In this document: piece after piece, positions 47,041 to 55,361 of the stretch
How the letters are laid out: each line of letters starts with the position of its first letter
How positions within the stretch are numbered: the first letter of the stretch is position 1
DNA from: Moraxella bovis
Lineage (GTDB): Bacteria > Pseudomonadota > Gammaproteobacteria > Pseudomonadales > Moraxellaceae
Reading direction: 5' to 3'
Length of the DNA stretch: 56,631 bases
NCBI RefSeq assembly: GCF_002014975.1
Contig: NZ_MUXV01000015.1
Location: 1 to 56,631 of the forward strand
The notes under the pieces: generated by a model
What the model saw: the letters and a program-made list of their open reading frames with translations, nothing else
Databases searched by the model: none
Told to the model about the DNA's origin: nothing
Made by a program: the position numbers and the translations under genes

Positions 47041-47440
47041 CGCCACAAGGGGCAATCATCAAACGGTTGTCCCTTTGTCATATTGTTATCCCATCTACTT
47101 TCTAAGTTATTGCCCCGTCATCTAAGTTATTCTAAGTCTTTCTAAGTTATTGGCAGACACCTAGCCCCCTTGATATAAACATAAGTGATTGATTTATATT
47201 GTTTTTATTATTTTTGTGGATTGGTATGCGGTGGATATATGGTGGTAATGGCGTTAATTTGGTAATAACTTAGAATAACTTAGAAACACCCTACCAAATT
47301 TTAAACCCTTGTGGTGTAAGGCTTACAGGGTGATTTTTGAATAACTTAGATAATTTGGTAAGGTTTTGGGGTGGTGATTTTAAAAACAACAAGCCCACCA
47401 AGATAAAATAAGTACGCAACGCCCATTAAAAGAGCCATAC
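47041..47440. other. Non-coding right iteron region of element 1
   Basis: The 47038-47905 stretch holds no supportable gene. It contains seven TCTAAGTTATT iterons: four plus (47101-47111, 47121-47131, a variant at 47131-47140, 47141-47151) and three inverted (47264-47274, 47274-47284, 47340-47350). The right arm of the inverted repeat is 47265-47385. The repeat-dense pattern matches the left region (40738-41020) in inverse order. Confidence 0.65.
47265..47385 (-). repeat. Right arm of the 120-bp inverted repeat
   Basis: Inverted partner of 40738-40858, with matching iterons and a nearly identical AATTTGGTAAGG border. It flanks the end of the primase-helicase gene. Confidence 0.75.
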
Positions 47441-47722
47441 CGTCCGCCATTTATTCAATAACCATTCATTATTAACCCAGCCACCACCCACCCCAACCAA
47501 TCAGACCCCACCCCATCGGGGGCGGGTCAAAAGTTTAGGCAGGGACAGCCAACGGACACCACGCCCCATCTCATGTATAAAAAAATTTCTTTTTCTGAAA
47601 AAATGTCCGTTTTTCTCCATAGTAACAAAGTTACATAAAGTTACAATCCACCACCTAAAACACCGCCCCACCACCCCAAAAAATTGATTGAAAAATATAC
47701 AAAATGGGGGTTACTTTTGATT

Positions 47723-47745
47723 TTGTTGGTATTATTGTTGGTATT
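47723..47745 (+). other. Putative right integrase arm sites (direct TTGTTGGTATT pair)
   Basis: Two direct copies of TTGTTGGTATT, one base apart, at 47723-47733 and 47735-47745. The same 11-mer forms an inverted pair at the left end (38814-38852). I could not find a duplicate of the tRNA-His 3' end near here, so the exact right boundary of the element is uncertain, probably between 47745 and 47900. Confidence 0.5.
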
Positions 47746-47905
47746 GAAAACTTAATTAAAAAATAAATTATTTAAAATCAATAGTTTATAATCAATGTGC
47801 GAAGTTCATTACTAAAAAGGACGTGCTCAGCACGTTCCTACATCTACATATTATTAAATTTATGACAACTTTAAAAGCTCTTTGGTCGCACCTGTCTTTT
47901 ACCAC

Positions 47906-48588
47906 TTATCTTAAATGACTGACTTCATTCACCAAATCATCAAGCAGGGCATCAAAAATATCATCGCCTGACAGCTGTTCTAATGGTTTATGGGGCTTAT
48001 GAGTGGATTTTGGCGGTACCTGCATTTGTGTCTGTTCTGTCAATGCTTGATTGGCTTGGTTGGTCTGCACGGCATATCCATCACGTCGCCATTTTTACTA
48101 GCCTTGCTATCCATAGCAGATTGTTGGACGGTGTTAGTGCTTACCTGTGGCTTCGCCCCCACCTCTTGCTGTATTTTTTGCTGTGGCGTTTGCCCTGCTA
48201 TTGGCTCAGGCTGATTTTGCACGTCCTTGTCACTAACATCTCTGGCATCTTTGACATGCCAAAAGCTGTAACGATTGACCGTCCACCAAGCCAAAAACTT
48301 ACTGGCGGTAATGCTGTGTAGCTCATCGGGCAGTTTTACTACGTTCAAGCCCAGCTCTTGCCAAGCGCGCTCATCCGTCTCACCCTGCTCGCACGATTCC
48401 TTGGCCACAAAAATCTCATCTAACAAGCCATCATACACCGTTCGCCTATCCCACGCTTTTTGGGTCAGGTTCATGCGTGTGAGCTGATAAAACACGCCAT
48501 CATGCCAAATGACATAACTGCGGTGTTTAGGGTGAACAAAAATCACATCTATCACTCTGTTGGCAGTGCGACTGGTTGGGTTTTTCAT
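47906..48588 (-). pseudogene. Unknown protein gene with a C-terminal frameshift
   Basis: The frame from ATG 48588 stops at 48040 (182 residues). The neighbouring frame then reads NQANQALTEQTQMQVPPKSTH and on to a stop at 47906 with acidic LSGDDIFDALLDDLVNEVSH, like a natural tail. A one-base deletion near 48085-48095 would rejoin them into a 227-residue protein. The N-terminal half has a compact fold (VIDVIFVHPKHRSYVIWHDGVFYQL) without a recognised family; the C-terminal third is Gln/Pro-rich. It is the first gene beyond the element's right end and probably belongs to the host. Confidence 0.6.
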
Positions 48589-48759
48589 AGCAGGAACATC
48601 AAAAAGGGCTTATTTCTATTTTATCAAATTTTTTCATCATTTTAGCAAAATTATCCCAAAATCTACCCAAAATATCCCTTGCATTCATGGGGGATTTTGC
48701 TATACTGTTATTTATCAACTAAGCGGTATCCTTTTCACACCTTTATTAAGGAGTTTGCC

Positions 48760-49212
48760 ATGTATCAGCACGTGTTACTTGTTACCGACTTAAATGACGA
48801 CACCGACATTGTCGCCAGTAAAGCCAAATGGATTCTGGATTCATCGCCATCTGCTCAGCTGTCTGTGTTACATGTGGTCGAAGAGACCATGCTCGGCTTC
48901 GGTTATGAGCTAATCCCTGCCTCCGCTCTGCACGAAGAGATAGATGATGAGCGTTGCCAAGTGGCTCGCACTCGTCTTGCCGAGGTGTTGGCACGCAACA
49001 ACCTACACGCCCACAACGCTAAAATCAAAACCGCCATCTCAGGACGTAAAGGCATCGTGGATTACTGCAACACCCACGCCATTGACTTAGTCGTCATCGG
49101 TCGCCACAAGCGTACAGGGCTATCAGCATGGTTGGCAGGAGCAACCGCCGACAGCATTTTGCCCGATGTGGACGCTGATTTGCTTGTGGTACAGTTGGGT
49201 TCAATTGATTAA
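48760..49212 (+). CDS. Universal stress protein (UspA family)
   Basis: A 150-residue USP domain. It starts at ATG 48760, preceded by AAGGAG; the open frame extends further upstream without a plausible start. The ATP-binding C-terminal motif is visible in IGRHKRTGLSAWLAGATADSIL. It has one domain, which is typical of UspA/C/D. Its exact stress role is unknown. Confidence 0.88.
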   Translation: MYQHVLLVTDLNDDTDIVASKAKWILDSSPSAQLSVLHVVEETMLGFGYELIPASALHEEIDDERCQVARTRLAEVLARNNLHAHNAKIKTAISGRKGIVDYCNTHAIDLVVIGRHKRTGLSAWLAGATADSILPDVDADLLVVQLGSID

Positions 49213-49232
49213 ACTATATCAAAATATTTATC

Positions 49233-49262
49233 AATAAGGGTAAATTCAGGTTTGCCCTTATT
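49233..49262 (+). terminator. Terminator of the USP gene
   Basis: A 12-bp stem (AATAAGGGTAAA/TTTGCCCTTATT) with a 6-nt loop and then a T-run. Confidence 0.85.
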
Positions 49263-49430
49263 TTTTGCCATTTTTAAAAATGCTTATTCATCCAAATTTT
49301 CTACAACCCCTTTAAAACACCCTTTCCCATTATCGCTTTTTTGGGTTTATTTTTCAGCTTTTTCCCATAAAACTTGACAAAATCCCCCCAACCCTTAAAA
49401 TAGTAGTTTTACCACAACCAGCCAACCGCC

Positions 49431-50498
49431 ATGACCAACACCCCCCAAACTCTCACCCTTATCCAGCCAGACGACTGGCACATTCATCTGCGTGATAATG
49501 ACGCTCTTGCCACGACTGTACCGCACGCAGCCAAGAGTTTTAACCGTGTCATCTGTATGCCAAACCTAGTCCCGCCCGTCAAAACGACCGAACAAGCGAC
49601 CCTCTACCGTGAGCGGATTTTGACCGCCCTTGACAAAGCCGATATTCCAAGCCAGCGTAAAAATGCGTTTGACCCACGCATGGTCTTATACTTGACCGAC
49701 CACACCACCGCCGATGAGATTGCCCGTGCCAAAGCCTCAGGCATCGTACAAGCCGTCAAGCTCTATCCTGCGGGGGCGACCACCAATTCGTCAGACGGCG
49801 TTACCGACATTTTGGGGCGGTCGGACGTGTTTGAAAGTATGCAAAAACACGGCATTCCCCTGCTTGTTCACGGTGAAGTTACGCATCATGACGTGGATAT
49901 TTTTGACCGTGAAAAGCGGTTTTTGGATGAGATTTTGTCTGTGATTATCCAAAATTTCCCCGAACTTCGCATCGTCATGGAGCATATCACTACAAGAGAC
50001 GCTGCCGATTTTTGCCTTGCCCAAAAGGACAACGTGGGGGCAACCATCACGCCACAGCACCTATTATTCAACCGCAATCATATGCTGGTGGGCGGAGTCA
50101 AACCGCACTTTTATTGCCTACCAATCCTAAAACGTGCCAACCACCAACAACGCCTGCTAGAAGTCGCCACCTCTGGCAATCCCAAATTTTTCTTAGGCAC
50201 GGACTCCGCCCCCCACGCCACCCACACCAAAGAGTCCGCTTGCGGTTGTGCAGGGTGCTACTCCGCCCCCCACGCCTTGCCCCTGTATGCCACCGCTTTT
50301 GAGAGCGTGGGAGCGTTGGATAAATTAGAAAATTTTGCAAGTCGCTTTGGGGCAAGATTCTACGGCTTGCCTGTCAATCAAAGCACCATTACTTTGGTCA
50401 AAAAAGAGCAAGTCATTCCCGACAATTACCCCTACCTTGACGACAAAAGCCTAACCCCACTTTTGGCGAGGCAACCCTTAGCGTGGTCAGTACAATGA
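49431..50498 (+). CDS. pyrC: Dihydroorotase (class II)
   Basis: A zinc enzyme of pyrimidine synthesis (355 residues) that closes carbamoyl-aspartate to dihydroorotate. Landmarks are the metal-binding [12 protein letters not shown], the carboxylated lysine in [16 protein letters not shown], and the active-site Asp in LGTDSAPH. Its stop overlaps the rnt start, so the two are coupled. Confidence 0.96.
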   Translation: MTNTPQTLTLIQPDDWHIHLRDNDALATTVPHAAKSFNRVICMPNLVPPVKTTEQATLYRERILTALDKADIPSQRKNAFDPRMVLYLTDHTTADEIARAKASGIVQAVKLYPAGATTNSSDGVTDILGRSDVFESMQKHGIPLLVHGEVTHHDVDIFDREKRFLDEILSVIIQNFPELRIVMEHITTRDAADFCLAQKDNVGATITPQHLLFNRNHMLVGGVKPHFYCLPILKRANHQQRLLEVATSGNPKFFLGTDSAPHATHTKESACGCAGCYSAPHALPLYATAFESVGALDKLENFASRFGARFYGLPVNQSTITLVKKEQVIPDNYPYLDDKSLTPLLARQPLAWSVQ

Positions 50499-51130
50499 GC
50501 GACAAAGAAAAATCCCCCCTTGCCAAACGCTTTCGGGGCTTTATGCCTGTCGTTGTGGACGTGGAGACGGCAGGATTTAACGCCCAAACGGACGCTTTGC
50601 TTGAAATCGCCTGTATTCCCATTTTGATGAATGATGACGGCAAACTCTATCAAGGCGAGGCGTTAAACGCCCACATTGAGCCGTTTGTCGGGGCAAATTT
50701 GGAACCATCCGCCCTAGAATTTACAGGCATCAACCCCGACAGCCCCTTTCGCAAGGCCATCGCCCAAGACGAAAAAAAGGCAATCCGCCAGATTTTTAAA
50801 TCCCTAAAAGACACCAAAAACGCTCACGGCTGTCGCCAATGTATTTTGGTGGGGCATAATGCTCATTTTGATTTGGGTTTTTTAAATGCCGTCATCGCCC
50901 GCACCAATTCAAAAAATCAGTCGCCTTTTCATGCGTTTAGCGTGCTAGACACGGCAAGCCTGTCCGCCCTAGCCTACGGGCATACGGTGCTTGCCAAAAC
51001 TTGCCTGATGGCGGGGATTGAGTTTGATAATAGCCACGCCCATTCGGCACTTTATGACACCCAAAAAACCGCCGAACTGTTTTGTCAGATTTTTAATGAA
51101 ATGGGCATGCTTGACATTAAGGGCGAGTGA
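50495..51130 (+). CDS. rnt: Ribonuclease T
   Basis: A 3'-5' exoribonuclease of the DEDDh type that trims tRNA and 5S/23S rRNA ends. It is 211 residues from the ATG at 50495 (the longer frame to 50483 lacks a good start). DEDDh residues are visible as [10 protein letters not shown] (DxE), [12 protein letters not shown] (the third Asp) and [11 protein letters not shown] (His and the last Asp). The ATG overlaps the pyrC stop. Confidence 0.93.
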   Translation: MSDKEKSPLAKRFRGFMPVVVDVETAGFNAQTDALLEIACIPILMNDDGKLYQGEALNAHIEPFVGANLEPSALEFTGINPDSPFRKAIAQDEKKAIRQIFKSLKDTKNAHGCRQCILVGHNAHFDLGFLNAVIARTNSKNQSPFHAFSVLDTASLSALAYGHTVLAKTCLMAGIEFDNSHAHSALYDTQKTAELFCQIFNEMGMLDIKGE

Positions 51131-51190
51131 AATTTATTTAAAATCAAAACCTTACCAATTTAATATTTTTAACTTTAATAAGGAAAAACC

Positions 51191-51679
51191 ATGCCGTCAT
51201 TTGACATCGTTTCAGAATTAAACGTCCAAGAAGTGCGTAACGCCATCGGCAACACCGACAAAGAAATTGCCACACGTTTTGACTTTAAAGGTAGCGACAT
51301 CACGGTAGAGCTAAACGACAAAGCCAAAACCGTAACCATCACCTGCGACAACGAACTGCAAGCCGACAACGTCTATGCCATTTTTGAAAAACAGCTCATC
51401 AAGCGTGGCGTGGATTTGCAAAGCCTAGACCCACAGGGCAAAGCCCAATCAGGCAAACACACCAAGCAAGTCATCAACCTAAAAGACGGATTAGACAGCG
51501 ACACTGCCAAAAAAATCAGCAAGGCAATCAAAGAGAGCGATTTGAAAGTCTCGGCAAGCATTCAAGGCGATAAAATCCGTGTGTCCGACAAGAAAAAGGA
51601 TAATTTGCAAGCGTGTATGGCATTTTTAAAAGAAAAATCGTTTGGCGTGCCACTGCAATTTAACAATTTTAAAGATTGA
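51191..51679 (+). CDS. YajQ-family nucleotide-binding protein
   Basis: A 162-residue protein of the YajQ family (two ferredoxin-like halves), known from family work to bind cyclic di-GMP or GTP in some bacteria. It starts MPSFDIVSELNVQEVRNAI with an AAGGAAAAA ribosome site just upstream. Confidence 0.9.
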   Translation: MPSFDIVSELNVQEVRNAIGNTDKEIATRFDFKGSDITVELNDKAKTVTITCDNELQADNVYAIFEKQLIKRGVDLQSLDPQGKAQSGKHTKQVINLKDGLDSDTAKKISKAIKESDLKVSASIQGDKIRVSDKKKDNLQACMAFLKEKSFGVPLQFNNFKD

Positions 51680-51744
51680 TAATTTTAAAAATTTATTAAA
51701 ATTCATTAAGTTATAAACTTTATTAAAATTTTTAAAAATCTTGC

Positions 51745-51772
51745 TTGACGGACAAAAATAATCTGCTATAAT
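51745..51772 (+). promoter_or_regulatory. Promoter of tRNA-Glu
   Basis: TTGACG (51745-51750), 16-nt spacer, TATAAT (51767-51772), about 90 nt before the tRNA. Confidence 0.8.
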
Positions 51773-51863
51773 AGCCTCACTTTTGAGAGACACGGTGAAA
51801 GCGTTCAAAAGTTGGTAAAGCGATTATCGCTAAATTAGCAAGTAATCAGTTTTACGTTCTTGT

Positions 51864-51939
51864 GCTCCATTCGTCTAGAGGCCTAGGACACCGCCCTTTC
51901 ACGGCGGTAACAGGGGTTCGAATCCCCTATGGAGTGCCA
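51864..51939 (+). tRNA. tRNA-Glu (TTC), attachment side of the phage
   Basis: 76 nt. Acceptor GCTCCAT/ATGGAGT with one G-U pair, encoded CCA, anticodon TTC in loop CTTTCAC. The last 57 nt overlap, antisense, the C-terminal codons of the phage repressor gene at 51883-52197. This suggests the prophage inserted at this tRNA gene. Confidence 0.95.
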
Positions 51940-52197
51940 ATATTCAGAAAGCCATGTTTCCCAAAGCATGGCTTTTTCTTTACCCTCCGTTTCTGCTTTG
52001 CACAACAAAATCGCCTCTAATGGGTTCATGCCCACATAAATTGCCAGTTCAGCAATCATGGTATCACTGGGCTTTATGCCTTTTCCTTTGTAATTTTTGA
52101 ATGTACTTACTCTTTGTTGGGTAATACCCAGTCTTTGGGCTAACTTTTCTTGGTTACCTGCTTTTTCTATGGCTTTTTCAAAAATTTGCTTAATCAT
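51883..52197 (-). CDS. XRE-type phage repressor, C-terminus antisense to tRNA-Glu
   Basis: A 104-residue protein. A helix-turn-helix (about 15-45) reads NQEKLAQRLGITQQRVSTFKNYKGKG, followed by a dimerisation-like segment (AELAIYVGMNPLEAILLCKAE). The last 18 residues (HSIGDSNPCYRRERAVS) are encoded by the antisense strand of the tRNA-Glu gene, so the original stop was probably displaced by integration. It resembles the repressors often found beside filamentous phages. Its promoter region has three operators (52217-52314). Confidence 0.8.
   Translation of the reverse strand: MIKQIFEKAIEKAGNQEKLAQRLGITQQRVSTFKNYKGKGIKPSDTMIAELAIYVGMNPLEAILLCKAETEGKEKAMLWETWLSEYWHSIGDSNPCYRRERAVS
51948..51975 (+). 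terminator. Terminator of tRNA-Glu
   Basis: A 9-bp stem AAAGCCATG/CATGGCTTT then a T-run. It overlaps the phage repressor gene on the other strand. Confidence 0.75.
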
Positions 52198-52216
52198 GAA
52201 AAATTCCTCTTGATTT

Positions 52217-52314
52217 ACACCATAATATGGTGTAATATTATGTTCACGTAGATAGGTTATTTTTTTAACCTGCTTTACACCATAAAATGGTGTATTTACA
52301 TCATTTTATGGTGT
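52217..52314. promoter_or_regulatory. Three palindromic operators of the phage switch
   Basis: ACACCATAATATGGTGT (52217-52233), ACACCATAAAATGGTGT (52277-52293) and ACATCATTTTATGGTGT (52298-52314) lie between the divergent repressor gene (ends at 52197) and the next gene (52354). The first is a perfect palindrome, the third has one mismatch. Their position suggests they are the repressor's own binding sites, controlling both transcription directions. Confidence 0.75.
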
Positions 52315-52353
52315 CAATCCAAGATTATACCACAACCAACCAAAAAGGCAATC

Positions 52354-52539
52354 ATGTATCAAATTACAGACTTAGCTAATTATTTTACGCTAATTATGAT
52401 GGTTTCTTTTCTTGGTGGCATGGTAACTATTTATTTGGCAATACAGCTTGATAAGGTTATTGATTTATTTTTTATTTTCATCAGAAGAAAATACCTTGAC
52501 AAAGACCGCAACCAAGATAAGCACTACAAAGAATCCTGA
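52354..52539 (+). CDS. Small membrane protein of the prophage
   Basis: 61 residues: a long hydrophobic helix (YFTLIMMVSFLGGMVTIYLAIQL) and a charged C-terminal tail (FIRRKYLDKDRNQDKHYKES). It is the first gene of the rightward transcript beyond the operators. Function unknown; comparable small membrane proteins are common in inoviruses. Confidence 0.55.
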   Translation: MYQITDLANYFTLIMMVSFLGGMVTIYLAIQLDKVIDLFFIFIRRKYLDKDRNQDKHYKES

Positions 52540-52602
52540 CAGACTGTAAAACATAGGCAAGATACTGTTATTAACATCATTATTAATTTGTTGTGATACT
52601 TG

Positions 52603-52842
52603 CTATATGGCTTGCTCATTTTGGATTTTGGCTTGTGCCGCTTGTTGTTCAAATGATTTACCCATTTCATTAAGTATGTGTTCTGGGTTATTTTCACTAA
52701 CAATAGTGCTATTTGACAGTTCTATAAATTCTTTGTCAGTGGTAACAGTATCATTCATGTTTTGTATCTCTGCTAGGGATATAAACAAGTTTAGGGGTAG
52801 TGCTATACCGCCTAAACGCCCATAAGGGCTTAATTTTATCAT
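52603..52842 (-). CDS. Small ORF, unknown, opposite strand
   Basis: 79 residues on the minus strand; a shorter version from ATG 52758 (MNDTVTTDKEFIELSN) is more protein-like, acidic and helical. It is the only minus-strand candidate inside the rightward phage genes, so it may instead be spurious. Low confidence. Confidence 0.3.
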   Translation of the reverse strand: MIKLSPYGRLGGIALPLNLFISLAEIQNMNDTVTTDKEFIELSNSTIVSENNPEHILNEMGKSFEQQAAQAKIQNEQAI

Positions 52843-52864
52843 TAACGCTTAAACGGAGCAAACT

Positions 52865-53239
52865 ATGAAACAATCCAAAACCCATTTCAAACCCTTTTGC
52901 CCCCATTCCGTTTCTTGTCTTGTGCAAGATGGGGGCAACCCTCCCCCGCCCCATGTGTTGTCCAATCCTACCACCGCAGGGGGCAACCTATTACACTCCG
53001 TAAAAATAAAAAATAATTCCATAAAATATTTAAAGGCTCGTGGCTCGGTAACTGCTGTTATTGAGCTATATGGGGACAAGTACACCTATCATTTACCCAT
53101 AGACGTCTATTATAAGATTAAAAAGATTGATGACGATTGTAGGGCTTTTTACGGCTATCCAATCGGCATTAAAAGGCATTTAAAGCTGTGTAAAAAGCTG
53201 TGCTATGACGCTAACAATGAGCGTTATAGCGTCGCTTAG
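52865..53239 (+). CDS. Unknown phage protein
   Basis: 124 residues with ribosome site GGAGC just upstream. The first 50 residues include a GGNPPPPHVLS stretch and carry a GCAGGGGGCAA phrase shared with the rep region. The C-terminal half looks like a small alpha/beta domain (VTAVIELYGDKYTYHLPIDVYYKIKKIDDD..GIKRHLKLCKKLC). Function unknown. Confidence 0.6.
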   Translation: MKQSKTHFKPFCPHSVSCLVQDGGNPPPPHVLSNPTTAGGNLLHSVKIKNNSIKYLKARGSVTAVIELYGDKYTYHLPIDVYYKIKKIDDDCRAFYGYPIGIKRHLKLCKKLCYDANNERYSVA

Positions 53240-53642
53240 CTAGTTTGCATCCGCTCTTGGTGGTAGGATAAGTGACGACAGGGGAGCGGATTATAAAGCC
53301 CACGACTGGGGGAACTTTGCGGAGTGGGCAACCGTAGGGATTATTACGCTTTACGATGCGTTGTTGTATGTCGGTTCGGTATATTGGGGCAACCCTTGCC
53401 GTTAAGTGGCTTTACAATGCGTTGGGGCGTGATGGCGTGAACGGTGCAAAGGCGGGCGTATACCCGTAATTCACGCGTGTGGGGGTTTATGCCAATGCCC
53501 CATGCCCGATGACAGGCGACGGCGACACCGTTGGAAGCTCGGGAGAATCCAAAGCGATAGAGTTTAACTGCTCTTGACCTTTGGGGGATAACTTGCCCGA
53601 ATCGGGCTCTGGCTCTCCGTTGGAGGTGTGAGCGTTGCAATT

Positions 53643-53693
53643 ATTAATCATTAATCATTTTGTAACGAAGTGAAAAAATGATTAATGATTAAT
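53643..53693. repeat. Perfect 19-bp inverted repeat
   Basis: Arms 53643-53661 and 53675-53693 are exact reverse complements made of TGATTAA units, with a 13-nt loop. It could form a large hairpin in single-stranded phage DNA. Confidence 0.8.
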
Positions 53694-53832
53694 GATTGAC
53701 AACAGCGAAACACCGATAAGACTCGGCAGGGGTCGCATACCCAAAACCCCAATCAATCCCAATGCGTGCTACTGGCTCCGCCCAGTAAAAAAATTTAAAA
53801 AACCAATAACAACGGATTGAACGGATAGGGAA

Positions 53833-54013
53833 TTATCCACATGAGAGCCACTTATCCACCAATTTTGTCCACCCCGTCAGGGGCTTGCAGGGTTATCCAC
53901 ATGAGCCCGCCTAGCCCCAAATGATAGTTCAGCGGACACACCAACGGCGGGCGATTGTGGATACACCCTGTGGGCAATAATTGTGGGTAAGTGATCAGCT
54001 CGATTGTGGATAA
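53833..54013. other. Cluster of six DnaA-box-like sites
   Basis: Plus-strand boxes 53833-53841 (TTATCCACA), 53852-53860 (TTATCCACC), 53893-53901 (TTATCCACA); minus-strand boxes 53956-53964 (TGTGGATAC), 53982-53990 (TGTGGGTAA), 54005-54013 (TGTGGATAA). Three are perfect. The three-plus/three-minus order is symmetric, so this looks like a replication origin rather than chance. Confidence 0.65.
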
Positions 54014-54126
54014 ACCCGCATCCGTTCAATCCCAAAAGCCCAATCCTAGGACAGACGCCCCAAAAACCCCAAAGGGGCAAACTTCCCCCCAAAGTAATAC
54101 GGGGGTAAAGGGTGCAAACCAACACC

Positions 54127-54161
54127 GCAGGGGGCAAGCTTAGCCCGCCCAAAGGCGCAAG
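54127..54161 (+). repeat. 35-bp direct repeat, copy 1
   Basis: Identical to 54210-54244, 83 bp apart. The copies straddle the annotated start of the rep gene. Confidence 0.85.
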
Positions 54162-54176
54162 ACAAGGAAGGAAACC

Positions 54177-55361
54177 ATGACGCTACCCCGACCAATCGTG
54201 AACCATGTTGCAGGGGGCAAGCTTAGCCCGCCCAAAGGCGCAAGGGGGCAAGACTCTGATTATCTGCAAGCGATAAGAGACAAGATAGCAACTGATAGGG
54301 CGACTCGCAGACTGTACGCCAAAACGCCACTCGATGACACCGATGCCGTCATATTTAACGGCGAAGTAAAAACCGTCTTAGTCCGCAAACCCCTGCAGGG
54401 GCAAAAATGTACTATTGATTGGTTAAACGTGGTCATCTCAATGGATGACTTTATACCGCAAGGTAAGCATGAGTTGTCAGATACCGCCCTAGAAGATTAT
54501 GTTATCAATCAGATAAGCCGAAAATTGTTAAAAATCATAGGCTTTGCTATTGATACCGAAAACCAAACTGGCAGGAATTTTTATAGACGAAGTTTTACTC
54601 TTGAACACAATGCAGGTTTTGTTTGTATTGGTGGACAAAAAAACACTGTACTCATCATGATAAATGGCACTGGGTGCAATTATGCCAACATTGATTTTGA
54701 ATTTGATTTGTTCGACTGGCTAGACTCTCTCAAAGTAGCAAACATTACCCGCATTGATTTGGCTTATGACAGCTTAGAAAAGACGTTCCTAACCGTCGAT
54801 TTGTTCGACCAGATACATTCAAAAGGCGGATTTAACAAGGGCGGTAGAAACCCCGAAATTGAATACCGTGGCAACTGGAAAAAGCCCAATGGCAAGGGTA
54901 GGACGTTATACATAGGCTCCCGCCAATCGTCCAAATTCTGCCGAATTTACGAAAAGGGTAAACAGTTGGGCGACCAAGATTCAATTTGGCTTAGAATCGA
55001 AGTAGAGTTTAAGAGCCGTGATATTTATATTCCCTTATCCGTGCTTTTACATCCAACTGATTATATGGTCGCTGCTTACCCCTGCTTTTATTTGATTGAA
55101 GAAGATACACCGTTAGACAAATACGAAGTAAGAGACAAAAATGAGTTAATCACTTTTGCTCAAGCAATTAAGCTAGTCCAAAGACAATATGGCAGGTACA
55201 TACACTTTTTTAGGCAGTGTTTTGGTGATGATAAGATTCTACTGGATATCTTAACAGACATACCAAACAAGTCACGCCCCGAAAAGTTAGATGTGCTTAC
55301 CATACCCAAAGACTTAAACACCCCAAAACCCAAAACCCAAACAGGAATTAACCATGACTGA
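54177..55361 (+). CDS. Phage replication initiation protein (Rep_trans-like)
   Basis: 394 residues. A replication-initiation-factor family protein: motifs NITRIDLAYD, the YIGSRQSSKFCRIYEKGKQLGDQ segment and IWLRIEVEFK are typical of rolling-circle initiators of filamentous phages. The first 20 residues are encoded by the 35-bp repeat (54210-54244), so the true start may be further downstream; ATG 54177 has the ribosome site AAGGAAGGAAACC. Its stop overlaps the next gene. Confidence 0.88.
   Translation: MTLPRPIVNHVAGGKLSPPKGARGQDSDYLQAIRDKIATDRATRRLYAKTPLDDTDAVIFNGEVKTVLVRKPLQGQKCTIDWLNVVISMDDFIPQGKHELSDTALEDYVINQISRKLLKIIGFAIDTENQTGRNFYRRSFTLEHNAGFVCIGGQKNTVLIMINGTGCNYANIDFEFDLFDWLDSLKVANITRIDLAYDSLEKTFLTVDLFDQIHSKGGFNKGGRNPEIEYRGNWKKPNGKGRTLYIGSRQSSKFCRIYEKGKQLGDQDSIWLRIEVEFKSRDIYIPLSVLLHPTDYMVAAYPCFYLIEEDTPLDKYEVRDKNELITFAQAIKLVQRQYGRYIHFFRQCFGDDKILLDILTDIPNKSRPEKLDVLTIPKDLNTPKPKTQTGINHD
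54210..54244 (+). repeat. 35-bp direct repeat, copy 2
   Basis: Exact copy of 54127-54161 inside the 5' end of the rep gene. Confidence 0.85.

Larger units (their letters stand above)
53240..54176. other. Non-coding region of the prophage with possible origin elements
   Basis: No supportable gene in 937 bp. Features: short hairpins at 53249-53291 and 53298-53329; GCTTTACRATGCGTTG twice (53348-53363, 53409-53424); a perfect 19-bp stem at 53643-53693; six DnaA-box-like sites at 53833-54013; and the first copy of a 35-bp repeat at 54127-54161. It is GC-richer than the flanking phage genes up to about 53640. A role as an intergenic (replication/packaging) region of a filamentous phage is likely. 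Confidence 0.65.

Noticed and set aside
47700..47905. A duplicate tRNA-His 3' end as attR of element 1
   Set aside because: I looked for GGTTCAAGTCCCATTACTC and parts of it and found only a 7-base match, which is chance level.
53344..53640. 98-codon minus-strand frame in the phage non-coding region
   Set aside because: It lacks a proper start and ribosome site and is Arg/His-rich, as expected from reading a GC-rich non-coding strand. The hairpins and repeats explain the sequence better.
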